Below, in pieces: positions 1 to 8,728 of a DNA stretch of 64,000 nucleotides. The position numbers were made by a program, and so were the translations under genes. Numbering within the stretch: position 1 is the stretch's first letter; each line of letters opens with the position of its first letter. Under the pieces are notes generated by a model. It was given only the letters and a program-made list of their open reading frames with translations. It did no database searches and was not told the DNA's origin. Source of the stretch: Streptomyces sp. HUAS ZL42 (lineage in GTDB: Bacteria > Actinomycetota > Actinomycetes > Streptomycetales > Streptomycetaceae); contig NZ_CP160403.1 of the NCBI RefSeq assembly GCF_040782645.1, positions 1,426,001 to 1,490,000 on the forward strand, written 5' to 3'.

Positions 1-2
1 AC

Positions 3-497
3 GGCGATCCGGAGGCGCTGGCCGCGGCCGAGGCGTGCGCGGCGCGCATCTGCGAGTTGCAGGGCGACGGCGGGCAGTGGTGGTGGCACTACGACGCGCG
101 CACCGGCGGTGTGGTGGAGGGCTACCCGGTCTACAGCGTCCACCAGCACGCGATGGCGCCGACCGCGCTGTTCGATCTCGCCGACGCCGGCGGCAGCGAC
201 TTCGACGCGTCGATCCGCAAGGGCCTGGGCTGGATGACGAGCGTGCCCGAACTGGCCGCCCGCCCGGAGCACCCGGAGCCGTTGATCCTCGACGAGCTCG
301 GTGCCACCTGGCGCAAGGTCTACCGGGGCGATCCGAAGAAGGCCGTACGCGCCGCCCGGGGGCTCGGCACCCGAGTCGCTCCGAACCTCCGGCTGAAGTC
401 CCTGGACCGGGTGTACCGCCCCGTGGCCGTGGACCGCGAATGCCGGCCGTACGAATTCGGCTGGATGCTCTACGCCTGGCAGGGGGGCCGAATATGA
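3..497 (+). CDS. C-terminal part of an unrecognised protein (5' cut by window edge)
   Basis: The reading frame is open from base 3 to the TGA at 495-497, so only the last 164 residues are seen and the start lies outside the window. The piece is aromatic-rich (QWWWHYD near residue 24 of the fragment, later a VYSVHQHAMAP stretch) and has no membrane segment. Such a pattern is reminiscent of alpha/alpha-toroid carbohydrate-active proteins, but I do not recognise the family and assign no reaction. Its stop overlaps the ATG of the next gene (ATGA), so it belongs to the same exopolysaccharide operon. A TTG at 57 is in frame but the homologous-looking sequence continues upstream of it, so it is not the start. 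Confidence 0.7.
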   Translation, partial: GDPEALAAAEACAARICELQGDGGQWWWHYDARTGGVVEGYPVYSVHQHAMAPTALFDLADAGGSDFDASIRKGLGWMTSVPELAARPEHPEPLILDELGATWRKVYRGDPKKAVRAARGLGTRVAPNLRLKSLDRVYRPVAVDRECRPYEFGWMLYAWQGGRI

Positions 498-1264
498 ACG
501 GGCGTCAGTCTCTGTTCGGGGTCGAGCTGGACCCGCTGACCATGGACGAGACCGTACAGCACTGCCTCGATGCCGTCCGGGACGGCAGACAGCTCGAGAT
601 CGGGGTGGTCAACGCCGCGAAGCTGGTGAACATGCGGCGGGACCCGCGGCTCGGCCAGGCGGTGGCCGGCTGCGATCTCGTCCTTGCCGACGGGCAGGCC
701 GTGGTCTGGGCCAGCCGGGTGCTGCGCGCCCCGTTGCCGGAACGGGTGGCCGGTATCGACCTGTTCCTGCGGCTGCTGGCCGAGGCGGAATCGGCAGGCA
801 TGTCCGTGTACTTCCTCGGCGCGAAGCAGGAGGTACTGGAGGAGATGCTGCGCCGGGTCGCCGACCGCTTCCCCGGCCTGAAGGTGGCCGGCAGCCGCAA
901 CGGCTACTTCGACGATTCCGAGCAGGAGGCCATCGCGGGCGCGATCGCCGACAGCGGCGCCCAGATGCTGTTCCTCGGCATGACGTCGCCCAAGAAAGAG
1001 ATCTTCACCGCCGCCTACGGCGCACGCACCGGCGCCCGCGTCGTGCACGGAGTCGGCGGCTCCTTCGACATCCTGGCCGGGGTCACCAAGCGGGCCCCCG
1101 CGTCCTGGCAGCGGTGGGGCCTGGAATGGCTCTACCGCACGCTGCAGGAGCCGCGCCGCCTGGGCCGGCGCTATCTCGCCACCAATGCCGCCTTCCTCCT
1201 CATGACGGCGCGCGAGCTCATCCGGCTCACCCCGTCGACCGCTGCCGCGAACAGGAGCCGCTGA
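494..1264 (+). CDS. WecG/TagA/CpsF family glycosyltransferase
   Basis: 256 residues. The WecG/TagA/CpsF (GT26) family adds ManNAc, ManNAcA or a related sugar from a UDP donor to a polyprenyl-PP-GlcNAc acceptor at the inner membrane face. Family hallmarks are visible: an N-terminal VNAAKLVNMRRDP block, LADGQAVVWASR, YFLGAKQEV, LFLGMTSPKKE and HGVGGSFDILAG. The ATG at 494 overlaps the previous stop by ATGA and the stop overlaps the next ATG, so it is translationally coupled. A longer in-frame extension back to base 35 reads through the upstream gene and is rejected. Its neighbours (6-dehydrogenase, 2-epimerase) would supply a ManNAc- or ManNAcA-type donor, which suits this family. The exact donor is inferred. 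Confidence 0.88.
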   Translation: MNGRQSLFGVELDPLTMDETVQHCLDAVRDGRQLEIGVVNAAKLVNMRRDPRLGQAVAGCDLVLADGQAVVWASRVLRAPLPERVAGIDLFLRLLAEAESAGMSVYFLGAKQEVLEEMLRRVADRFPGLKVAGSRNGYFDDSEQEAIAGAIADSGAQMLFLGMTSPKKEIFTAAYGARTGARVVHGVGGSFDILAGVTKRAPASWQRWGLEWLYRTLQEPRRLGRRYLATNAAFLLMTARELIRLTPSTAAANRSR

Positions 1265-2523
1265 TGCGTGTCGTCGTGGTTGGACAGGGATACGTCGGCC
1301 TGCCGCTGGCCATCCGGGCCGCCGAGGTCGGACACGAGGTGATCGGCTACGACGTCGACTCCCGGCGGATCAAGAGCCTTGCCGCGGGTGAGTCCTTCGT
1401 CGAGGACGTCTCCTCCGAGCGGATCCGCGCGGCACTGGACAGCGGCACCTACCGCCCGAGCGAATCGGCCCGCGACTGCGGCGGTTTCGACGTCGCGGTC
1501 GTGACCGTCCCGACCCCGCTGCACGAGGGCGCCCCCGACCTCCGCTACATCAGGGAGTCGGCCGCCACCCTTGCCCGCTACCTGCGCCCGGGCGCCACCG
1601 TGGTCCTCGAGTCGACCACCTATCCCGGCACCACCCAGGAGCTGTTCGCCCCGATCCTGGAAGACGGCTCGGGCCTGACCGCGGGCGCGGACTTCCACCT
1701 CGGCTACAGCCCGGAGCGGATCGACCCGGGAAACGCCGTCTGGGGCTTCAAGGAGACCCCGAAGGTCGTGTCCGGCGTAGACGCACCGTCGCTCAGAGCC
1801 GTTCAGGACTTCTACGCGCAACTCGTCGACACCACGGTGCCGGTGGGCTCGCCGAAGGAGGCCGAGCTCGCCAAGCTCCTTGAGAACACCTTCCGCCACG
1901 TGAACATCGCGCTGGTCAACGAGATCGCGATGTTCGCGCACCACTTGGGCATCGACGTCTGGCAGGCCATCGACGCCGCCTCCACCAAGCCCTTCGGCTT
2001 CATGAGGTTCACGCCCGGCCCGGGCGTCGGCGGCCACTGCCTGCCCATCGACCCCTCGTATCTGTCCTGGCGGGTGCAGCGCGAACTCGGCCAGAGCTTC
2101 CGCTTCGTGGAACTGGCCAACGACATCAACAACCACATGCCCGAGTATGTGGCACGCCGCATCAGCGACCTCTTCAACGAAAGACGTCGTTCCGTGAACG
2201 GCTCGCGCATCCTGCTGCTCGGCCTCGCGTACAAGAAGAACACCGGCGACGCCCGCGAGTCGCCCGCCCTGCGCGTGTCCCAACTGCTGCTCGACATGGG
2301 AGCCCAGGTCAAGGCGGCTGATCCGCACGTCGTCGAAGGCCTGCCGCTGGACACCCGGCTGGTGCGGGTCGACCTGACGCAGGAGGAGCTGGCGGCCGCC
2401 GATGCGGTGGTCCTGCTCACCGACCACGACAGCTTCGACTACGAACTCATAGCCGAACACGGCCGCTTCGTCCTCGACTGCCGTCGGCGGCTGTCGCCCG
2501 GACCCACGATCGAGGTGCTCTGA
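1264..2523 (+). CDS. Nucleotide-sugar 6-dehydrogenase (WbpA/WecC-like)
   Basis: 419 residues, a normal length for the UDP-glucose/GDP-mannose dehydrogenase superfamily. These enzymes oxidise C6 of a UDP-sugar twice with NAD+ to give the uronic acid. The N-terminal Rossmann motif VVGQGYVGLPLA (residues 4-15), the central ESTTYPGTT segment and the catalytic block GPGVGGHCLPIDP with Cys259 are all present; the C-terminal UDP-binding domain contains GLAYKKNTGDARESP. This form of the Cys block is typical of the UDP-GlcNAc/UDP-ManNAc dehydrogenases (WbpA, WecC) rather than UDP-glucose dehydrogenase. The ATG overlaps the previous TGA (TGATG). The following 2-epimerase suggests the product UDP-ManNAcA or a 3-acetamido derivative; this is inference. 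Confidence 0.9.
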   Translation: MRVVVVGQGYVGLPLAIRAAEVGHEVIGYDVDSRRIKSLAAGESFVEDVSSERIRAALDSGTYRPSESARDCGGFDVAVVTVPTPLHEGAPDLRYIRESAATLARYLRPGATVVLESTTYPGTTQELFAPILEDGSGLTAGADFHLGYSPERIDPGNAVWGFKETPKVVSGVDAPSLRAVQDFYAQLVDTTVPVGSPKEAELAKLLENTFRHVNIALVNEIAMFAHHLGIDVWQAIDAASTKPFGFMRFTPGPGVGGHCLPIDPSYLSWRVQRELGQSFRFVELANDINNHMPEYVARRISDLFNERRRSVNGSRILLLGLAYKKNTGDARESPALRVSQLLLDMGAQVKAADPHVVEGLPLDTRLVRVDLTQEELAAADAVVLLTDHDSFDYELIAEHGRFVLDCRRRLSPGPTIEVL

Positions 2524-2526
2524 GCA

Positions 2527-3642
2527 ATGCCGCGAGTCGTCTGCGTCGCCGGGGCGCGCCCCAACTACATGAAGATCAAACCGGTGATGGACGCCCTGGA
2601 ACGCCGGGGCGCCGAGGTGCTCCTCGTCCACACCGGCCAGCACTACGACCCGGCCATGAACGACGTGTTCTTCGCCGACCTCGGCATCCGTCCGCCCGAC
2701 CGCTTCCTCGGGGTCGGCTCCAGCACCCACGCCGAGCAGACCGGACGCGTCATGACCGCGTTCGAGCCGCTTCTCGAGGAGGTGTCCCCGGACCTCGTCG
2801 TCGTGGTCGGTGACATCAACTCCACGCTGGCCTGCGCCCTGGTCACCGCCAAGGCCGGACCGCTGCTGGCCCACGTCGAGGCCGGACTGCGCAGCCGTGA
2901 CTGGAGCATGCCGGAGGAGGTCAACCGGGTCGCCACCGACCGCGTCAGCGACTACCTGCTGGCTCCCTCGCCCGACGCCGCCGAGAACCTGCGCGCCGAA
3001 GGGTACCGGGACGACCAGATCCACCTCGTCGGCAACGTCATGATCGACACCCTGCTGGCCAACCTGGAACGGGCCCGGGCCTCGGACATCCTCGACCGAT
3101 ACGGCCTGTCCAGAGGCGAGTACGGCCTGGTCACCCTGCATCGCCCCGCCAACGTGGACGACCCCGAGGTCCTCGCGTCGCTGCTGAAGGCCCTGGGCGA
3201 GGTCGCCGGCCACTGCCCGCTCCTGCTGCCCGTGCACCCGCGCGCGGCCGAACGCCTGGCCGACATCGGCGTACCCGGGGGTATCCGGCTCGTACCCCCC
3301 GCCGGATACCTGGACTTCATCGCCCTGCAGGACTCCGCACGCCTCGTGCTGACCGACTCCGGCGGCGTACAGGAGGAGACCACCGCGCTGGGTGTGCCGT
3401 GCGTGACCCTGCGGGACAACACCGAACGGCCCATCACCGTCGAGCAGGGCACCAATGTGCTGGCCGGCCGGGACCCGGCGCGGATCGTGTCCACCGTGCA
3501 CCGGGTGCTGGACGATCCGCCCGCGCCGCGCCGGCCCGCACTGTGGGACGGCCGCGCGAGCGACCGCATCGCCGACGTGCTGCTGGAGGGAGGCACCGCG
3601 AGCACACGGCCGAGACCCACCGACAAGACGTTCCCCATATGA
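2527..3642 (+). CDS. wecB: Non-hydrolysing UDP-N-acetylglucosamine 2-epimerase
   Basis: 371 residues, matching the WecB/MnaA/WbpI family, which interconverts UDP-GlcNAc and UDP-ManNAc (or the 3-acetamido uronic versions for WbpI). Visible marks are AGARPNYMKIKPV at the N terminus, HTGQHYD, the HVEAGLRS motif, PEEVNR near the active site, LVTLHRPANVD, and the C-terminal LTDSGGVQEE and ITVEQGTN motifs that bind the UDP moiety. The ATG follows the dehydrogenase stop after only 3 bases. Together the two enzymes can convert UDP-GlcNAc to UDP-ManNAcA, the likely donor of the WecG-like transferase upstream. I cannot tell WecB from WbpI specificity by eye. Confidence 0.9.
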   Translation: MPRVVCVAGARPNYMKIKPVMDALERRGAEVLLVHTGQHYDPAMNDVFFADLGIRPPDRFLGVGSSTHAEQTGRVMTAFEPLLEEVSPDLVVVVGDINSTLACALVTAKAGPLLAHVEAGLRSRDWSMPEEVNRVATDRVSDYLLAPSPDAAENLRAEGYRDDQIHLVGNVMIDTLLANLERARASDILDRYGLSRGEYGLVTLHRPANVDDPEVLASLLKALGEVAGHCPLLLPVHPRAAERLADIGVPGGIRLVPPAGYLDFIALQDSARLVLTDSGGVQEETTALGVPCVTLRDNTERPITVEQGTNVLAGRDPARIVSTVHRVLDDPPAPRRPALWDGRASDRIADVLLEGGTASTRPRPTDKTFPI

Positions 3643-3693
3643 TCCGCCTGCAACATATGCTCGTCGAACGTCTGGTCGCTAGGGGGGACCACC

Positions 3694-4572
3694 ATGGATC
3701 TCGCTGAGATCTTCCGGGTGATGCGCAGGCGCTGGTACGTCCTGCTGCCCGGACTGCTGCTGACCGCCGGCCTGATCGTCGCCGTGACCCTGCTGGTTCC
3801 GGTCAGTTACCAGTCGCAGAGCACGGTGGTTCTGCTGAACTCCCAGAAGGCCACGCTGGCTTACGACGGCAACCCCTTCCTCAGCACCCAGACCTCGCTC
3901 ACCGGCATGGCCGACAGCCTGGCCCGCAACCTCAACTCCGACGACTCGCTCCGGGAGCTCAAGTCCCGTGGCGCCAAGGGCACGTTCGACGCCAAGCTCG
4001 CCGACAACGCCCAGGGGCCGCTGATGTGGCTCACCGTCACCGGCACCGACAAGGCCTCCGTCCTTGCCTCGGACCGCATCCTGACCGCGTATGCCAAGGA
4101 GCGCCTGGAGCAGTTCCAGAGTGAGCAGTCGGTCGCCCCGAAGGCCATGATCCGCATGACGACCATCGTGCCCCCGCAGAGCCCGGTGGCGCAGACCAAG
4201 ACCCGGCTCGAGTACATGGTGATGGCCGGGGGCCTGGGCTTGGTACTCACCCTGGTCGCCGTCTTCTACGTGGAGGCGCGCCGCCGGTCGCGCACGCCGG
4301 CGCACCCGGCAGAATCCGCGCAACCGGTCAGTGACCCCGACGCGGCCGCCGTTTCCCCCGTCACCGCCCCCGAGTCCGCGACCGAGGAGCCGATCGCGGA
4401 ACAGACGATCGCCCTCCGCACGCCGCCCACCTGGTCGCGGTCCGCCGGAAACAGGCCCGCCGCAGAGCCGCGAGCGGGGCGGCCCGCCGTGGCTGTGGCG
4501 CCCGCCCCCGAGCCGCTCGACGAGGAGTCGACTCATGGACAGCGTTCGCACACCGGACAGCGAGACCGCTGA
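3694..4572 (+). CDS. Wzz-like polysaccharide chain-length/co-polymerase protein
   Basis: 292 residues. It opens with the motif RVMRRRWYVLLPGL, a first membrane segment at about residues 17-38, an extracytoplasmic domain with YQSQSTVVLLNS, and a second membrane segment near residues 178-197 preceded by a Pro-rich PPQSPV stretch. This is the Wzz/CapA layout for proteins that set chain length or assist export of Wzy-dependent polysaccharides. The cytoplasmic tail of about 90 residues is Pro/Ala-rich and lacks Walker motifs, so it is not a fused tyrosine kinase. ATG 3694 is preceded by AGGGGGG. The 3' end overlaps the flippase gene by 38 bp. Two relatives lie at 10729-12753 and 12822-13493. Confidence 0.85.
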   Translation: MDLAEIFRVMRRRWYVLLPGLLLTAGLIVAVTLLVPVSYQSQSTVVLLNSQKATLAYDGNPFLSTQTSLTGMADSLARNLNSDDSLRELKSRGAKGTFDAKLADNAQGPLMWLTVTGTDKASVLASDRILTAYAKERLEQFQSEQSVAPKAMIRMTTIVPPQSPVAQTKTRLEYMVMAGGLGLVLTLVAVFYVEARRRSRTPAHPAESAQPVSDPDAAAVSPVTAPESATEEPIAEQTIALRTPPTWSRSAGNRPAAEPRAGRPAVAVAPAPEPLDEESTHGQRSHTGQRDR

Positions 4573-6088
4573 TCCGAGCGGCACGCCCGCTCCTCCCGCT
4601 CCTGACTCCCTCGGCAGGAAGGTCCGTTCCGCGGCTCGCTGGAGCCTGATCAACACCGTTGTGATGCGCCTCGGCAACTTCGCCACCGGCATCCTGCTGG
4701 CGCGCTACGCCCTCGGACCCGCGCAGTGGGGCGTCTACGGCATCGCCCAGACCGTCCTCCTGGTGCTGCTCTCCGCGAACGAGCTGGGCGTGGGCCTGGC
4801 CATCGTGCGCTGGGAGGGGGACGCGCGGCGGTTCGCGCCGACCGTACTGACCCTCAGCACCCTCTCCAGCGGTCTGCTGTACGTGGCGCTGTTCGCGGCG
4901 GCACCGACCGTGGCCGGCCTGCTCGGCTCGCCGGACGCCGCGGGCGTGCTGCGGGTGATGTGCCTGTGCGTGGTGATCGACGGGGTGGCACAGGTGCCCG
5001 GCGGCTTCCTCACCCGTGAGTTCGCCCAGGGCAAGCGGATGATCATCGACGGGCTCAACTTCGTGCTCAGCACCTCGGTGACGCTGCTGCTGGCCTTCCA
5101 GGGCTGGGGCGCGATGAGCTTCGCCTGGGGAGCCGTGGCGGGGAACGTCGTGACGCTGATCGGCTGCTGCCTGGCGGCACCGGGCACCCTGAAATTCGGC
5201 TGGGACCCCGGGCAGGCCCGGGCGCTGCTGAGGTTCGGGCTTCCGCTGGCAGGGGCGAGCATGCTGGCCCTCGCCGTGGTCAACGTCGACACCATGGTGG
5301 TGGGCGCGACGCTGGGAAACGTGTCTCTGGGCTTCTACGTGCTCGCCTTCAACATCTCCGGCTGGCCCGTGAGGATCATCTCCGAGGCCGCCCGCCGGGT
5401 CTCCTTCGCCGGCTTCTCCCGTCTGGCCGACTCGCCGCAGGCACTCGCCCAGGGCTTCAGCCGCGCCCTGGGCGTACTGGTCACCGGCACCGTCCCGCTG
5501 TGCGTACTGCTGGCCGGCCTCGCGGGGCCGGTCATCGAGCTGATCTACGGGAGCCAGTGGGCTCCCGCCGCCGCGGCACTGCCCTGGCTGATGGCCCTCG
5601 GCCTGATCCGCATCGGCGGCGAACTCGCCTACGACTGCCTGGTCGCGATCGGACAGCGCCGGTCGCTCTTCCTGGTGCAGGGCCTGTGGCTGGCGGCCCT
5701 GATCCCGGTGCTCCTCGTCGCCGCCCGCCTGAACGGCATTGTCGGAGTCTCACAGGCCCATGTCCTGGTCGCCGGCGGCATGGTGGTGCCCGTGTTCCTG
5801 ATCGCCCTCAGCCGTGGCGGCATCGGCGTCGGCCGGATCGCCAGGGCCTGTGCGTGGCCCTTCCTCGGCGGGGCCGTGATGGCCGCGATCATCCTCGGCC
5901 TGGAGCGCCGGTTCGGTGACGGCCGGCTCGCGCTCCTCGCCATCGGCACCATCGCCCTGGCCGGCTACACGCTGTGCGTACTGCCCAGCCGCGACTTCCT
6001 GCGCGGCGTCGGCCGCGGCGAGCGGCCCCACCGCGGCCGGCACCGGGCGTCCGCACCGGTTCGGCCTGCCCGACAGGACTCGAGGTGA
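4535..6088 (+). CDS. Wzx-like polysaccharide flippase (MOP superfamily)
   Basis: 517 residues with repeated hydrophobic helices throughout (about 12-14 by eye), beginning around RSAARWSLINTVVMRLGNF. The pattern, with an N-terminal GPAQWGVYGIAQT and a middle segment where a second half-repeat begins, fits the polysaccharide transporter/Wzx group, which moves undecaprenyl-PP-linked repeat units across the membrane. The start is ATG 4535, 38 bp inside the Wzz-like gene; the frame stays open further upstream to 4331 but that region is out-of-frame Wzz-like coding sequence. Its place beside Wzz-like and Wzy-like genes supports a Wzx/Wzy-type pathway. Confidence 0.87.
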   Translation: MDSVRTPDSETADPSGTPAPPAPDSLGRKVRSAARWSLINTVVMRLGNFATGILLARYALGPAQWGVYGIAQTVLLVLLSANELGVGLAIVRWEGDARRFAPTVLTLSTLSSGLLYVALFAAAPTVAGLLGSPDAAGVLRVMCLCVVIDGVAQVPGGFLTREFAQGKRMIIDGLNFVLSTSVTLLLAFQGWGAMSFAWGAVAGNVVTLIGCCLAAPGTLKFGWDPGQARALLRFGLPLAGASMLALAVVNVDTMVVGATLGNVSLGFYVLAFNISGWPVRIISEAARRVSFAGFSRLADSPQALAQGFSRALGVLVTGTVPLCVLLAGLAGPVIELIYGSQWAPAAAALPWLMALGLIRIGGELAYDCLVAIGQRRSLFLVQGLWLAALIPVLLVAARLNGIVGVSQAHVLVAGGMVVPVFLIALSRGGIGVGRIARACAWPFLGGAVMAAIILGLERRFGDGRLALLAIGTIALAGYTLCVLPSRDFLRGVGRGERPHRGRHRASAPVRPARQDSR

Positions 6089-6093
6089 GCCGG

Positions 6094-7200
6094 ATGTCAC
6101 GGCGTATCAGCCGAAGCTCGCTCGCGGGGCTGCTGCTTGCAGCCTTACTGGCGGTCGTGGGCGTGGCCTGCTCGGGATCGGACGGGTCCGCGTTGCCGGA
6201 CTGCCCGGATGACGCGCTGACCTGCCCCGAGAGCGGGTCCTCGGCGGCACCGAGCGCCGGTTCGTCGACCGCGATCGGCCAGGCGACGGGGCGCCCCGCC
6301 ACCTCGCCGCCCCCGACGGGGAAGCCCACCGCGACGGGCGGCGCGAGCGGCGCGTCCGGCAAACCCGCGGCCCCGGCCGCTTGCGCCTCTCCCGGCGCCT
6401 GTGGCTTCCCCGACGCGGACACGACCGGGCCGCGGATCCGCCTCACGCCCCACAGGACCGGGTACATGGCCGTCCGTACCAACGGGCTCGTCATCCGGGG
6501 CTGGGACATCACCGGCTCGCTCGACATCTACGCGAACGACGTCACCGTCATCGACACCAAGATCACCTCGGACAACTGGTGGGGCATCAACCTGCGCCCC
6601 GGGTACAGCGGCCTGCGCGTCCTGCACTCCACGATCACCGCCGTGCCCGGCAAGGGGCCGGACAACGGCGGCGTGGACTACGCGGTGTCGAACATGGGGG
6701 GCAGCTCCATCGAAGTCGGCTGGTGCGACATCTCGGTGTTCGGCGACGCCCTGTCCATGGGGCAGGGCGATCTGCACGACAACTACGTGCACGACATCGT
6801 TCCGTTCATCAACCTGGGCGGCGAGTGGCAGCACACCAACGCGGTGATCAGCGGCGGCGGCAACACCGGGCACCTGATCATCCGCCACAACACCCTGCTG
6901 AACCCCACCAGCCTCAAGCAGGGAGCCTCGGGAAGCATCGGCCTGTTCGCGGACACCGGAGTGGTCCGCAATGTCACCGTGGACCACAACTGGATTGCCG
7001 GCGGGGCGTACGCCCTCTACGGCGGTGACACGGGCGCCACCGGGATCAAGGTCACCGACAACGTCTTCTCGACGCAGTACCACCCCGCTTCCGGCGGATA
7101 CGGCGTCGTCGCCCACTGGAACGCGGGCGGCGCCGGAAACGTGTGGCGCAACAACCGGATGTCCGACGGCCGCCCGGTCGAGCCGGAGCCGGCCTCGTGA
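6094..7200 (+). CDS. Secreted lipoprotein with right-handed beta-helix domain
   Basis: 368 residues from ATG 6094; an in-frame GTG at 6085 overlaps the previous stop (GTGA) and is an alternative start. A hydrophobic signal (LAGLLLAALLAVVGVAC) ends in a Cys, with a weak lipobox (G at -3). A Ser/Thr/Pro/Gly linker follows to about residue 120, then a beta-helix body with repeated short strands such as NNGLVIRGWDI, NDVTVIDTKI, NLRPGYSGLRVLHSTIT and HLIIRHNTLLN. Such folds occur in polysaccharide lyases, hydrolases and epimerases, so an extracellular role on the exopolysaccharide is likely but no catalytic residues can be assigned. Codon 18 is a TTA (6145-6147), which in Streptomyces implies dependence on the bldA tRNA. 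Confidence 0.82.
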   Translation: MSRRISRSSLAGLLLAALLAVVGVACSGSDGSALPDCPDDALTCPESGSSAAPSAGSSTAIGQATGRPATSPPPTGKPTATGGASGASGKPAAPAACASPGACGFPDADTTGPRIRLTPHRTGYMAVRTNGLVIRGWDITGSLDIYANDVTVIDTKITSDNWWGINLRPGYSGLRVLHSTITAVPGKGPDNGGVDYAVSNMGGSSIEVGWCDISVFGDALSMGQGDLHDNYVHDIVPFINLGGEWQHTNAVISGGGNTGHLIIRHNTLLNPTSLKQGASGSIGLFADTGVVRNVTVDHNWIAGGAYALYGGDTGATGIKVTDNVFSTQYHPASGGYGVVAHWNAGGAGNVWRNNRMSDGRPVEPEPAS

Positions 7201-8009
7201 GCGGCGCCATGGCACGCCGTGTCGCGCGGGCGCCCTGGACGCTGCTCAAGGCGGTCTTCGGCTGGCTGGTGCTTTTCGAGGCCAGGAACAAGGTCCTGCT
7301 GGCCCCCACCGCGGTGCGGCTGCGCCGGATCGAGGACGCCGAGACCCGACGGCTGGCCGCCGGGCTGCCGTCGCCGCCCTCGGCGCTGGTCGCCACGGTG
7401 ATCGCCACCCACCGACGTCCCGGGCCGCTGCGCGCCGCGGTGCGCTCGGCCCTGGACCAGACCGTTCACGACCAGGTCGTCATCGTGGTCGACGACGGCG
7501 GGGGACTACCCGAACTCCCCGACGACCCCCGGCTGTTCGCCGTCTCGCTGGCCCGCAACACGGGCGTGGCGGGCGTCGTGCGCAACGTGGGCATCCGCCT
7601 CACCCGCTCGCGGTACGTGGCGTTCCTGGACGACGACAACCTGTGGGAACCCGACCATCTGGAACGGACGTTGGCTGTCCTGGAGTCCCCCGACGGGCCC
7701 GACGGCGTCTACACGGCACTGCGGCGCGTCCTGCCCGACGGCAGCGAGCAGGACGTCCTGTCGGTTCCCTACGACCGGCGCCGGGCCGCCCGCGAGGCCT
7801 TCCTGGACACCAACGCGTTCGTCGCCCGCCGCACGCGCTCCCTGCGCTTCAGCCGCCTGCGCCGGACACCGGAGGTGCTGCCCCGGGAGGACTGGGAGCT
7901 GATCCGCCGGTACGGCCGCAGACACCGGGTGCGCCATGTGCCGCACCCCACCGTCCGGTATCTGATGAACCCGGCCAGCTTCTACACGCAATGGCGGCAG
8001 CCCAGTTGA
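7197..8009 (+). CDS. Family 2 glycosyltransferase
   Basis: 270 residues from GTG 7197 (GTGA overlap with the lipoprotein stop); ATG 7209 is an alternative. The GT-A fold is shown by VATVIATHRRPGPLRAAVRSAL, the nucleotide-binding IVVDDGGG, the RNVGI helix and the metal-binding FLDDDNLW (DxD-type) motif, followed by EVLPREDWELIRRYG as the probable catalytic-base region. The N-terminal 60 residues carry a hydrophobic stretch (WTLLKAVFGWLVLFEA) that may associate it with the membrane. It would transfer one sugar in repeat-unit assembly; donor and acceptor are unknown. Confidence 0.85.
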   Translation: MSGAMARRVARAPWTLLKAVFGWLVLFEARNKVLLAPTAVRLRRIEDAETRRLAAGLPSPPSALVATVIATHRRPGPLRAAVRSALDQTVHDQVVIVVDDGGGLPELPDDPRLFAVSLARNTGVAGVVRNVGIRLTRSRYVAFLDDDNLWEPDHLERTLAVLESPDGPDGVYTALRRVLPDGSEQDVLSVPYDRRRAAREAFLDTNAFVARRTRSLRFSRLRRTPEVLPREDWELIRRYGRRHRVRHVPHPTVRYLMNPASFYTQWRQPS

Positions 8010-8050
8010 GGCTTGCCCCCTTTCCGCTCCGACCACAGGTGGTTGATCCC

Positions 8051-8728
8051 ATGCCCCGCTCCCGAGCCCTCAGAAACAGATTCGTCGACGCACCCGGCTC
8101 ACTCGGCGAACGACTCCGCGTCGCCCGCTGGGAGCGGTTCCGGCGCTGCTTCCCCGGCATCGAGAACATGAGCGTCGTGGACCTGGGCGGGACGGCCGAG
8201 ATGTGGCTGCGCGCACCGGTGCGCGCCAAGCACGTCCACCTGATCAACCTGGAGGAACATCCCGCCGGACTGCCCGACTGGATCACCGCGGAGATCGCCG
8301 ACGTCACCGACCCGGCGGTCGCCGCCGAACTGAGCAGCCACGGCGGCTACGACCTGGTGTTCTCCAACTCGACCATCGAGCACGTGGGCGGCCACAGCCA
8401 GCGCCGGATGTTCGTCTCGGCCGTCGAGCAACTGGCGCCGCTGCACTGGATCCAGACGCCGTACCGCTACTTCCCCATCGAGCCGCACTTCGTGGCACCG
8501 GGCTTCCAGTTCCTGCCACTGGCCGCCAGGGCACGTCTGGTACGGCACTGGCCGCTCGTCCACAGCCGCCCCGACAGCCCGGAGTCGGCGATGAACGCCG
8601 TGATCAACATCGAGCTGCTGACCCGCGCCGAAATGCGCTACCTGTTCCCCCGGTCGGAACTCCTCAGCGAGCGGGTGCTGGGTGCGCCGAAGTCGCTCAT
8701 AGCCGTAAGAACGGAGCCCGCATGCTGA
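8051..8728 (+). CDS. Class I SAM methyltransferase-like protein
   Basis: 225 residues. SVVDLGGTAEMW resembles methyltransferase motif I, HLINLEEHP the acidic end of strand 2, and YDLVFSNSTIEHVGGH the post-motif seen in many sugar or natural-product methyltransferases. The C-terminal half (WIQTPYRYFPIEPHF) is typical of a group found in polysaccharide clusters. Start ATG 8051; the frame runs open far upstream but over other genes. The gene ends inside the next coding sequence (7-bp overlap, ATGCTGA), implying coupled expression. Methylation of a sugar hydroxyl is the probable job; the substrate is not visible. Confidence 0.75.
   Translation: MPRSRALRNRFVDAPGSLGERLRVARWERFRRCFPGIENMSVVDLGGTAEMWLRAPVRAKHVHLINLEEHPAGLPDWITAEIADVTDPAVAAELSSHGGYDLVFSNSTIEHVGGHSQRRMFVSAVEQLAPLHWIQTPYRYFPIEPHFVAPGFQFLPLAARARLVRHWPLVHSRPDSPESAMNAVINIELLTRAEMRYLFPRSELLSERVLGAPKSLIAVRTEPAC

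Noticed and set aside
1171..3501. A 776-codon open frame on the minus strand
   Set aside because: It lies antisense to the clear dehydrogenase and epimerase genes and reads as low-information Gly/Val/Asp/Arg text. Such mirror frames are expected in very high G+C DNA.
4331..4534. N-terminal extension of the flippase gene
   Set aside because: It is the Wzz-like gene read in another frame. ATG 4535 gives a normal Wzx N terminus.
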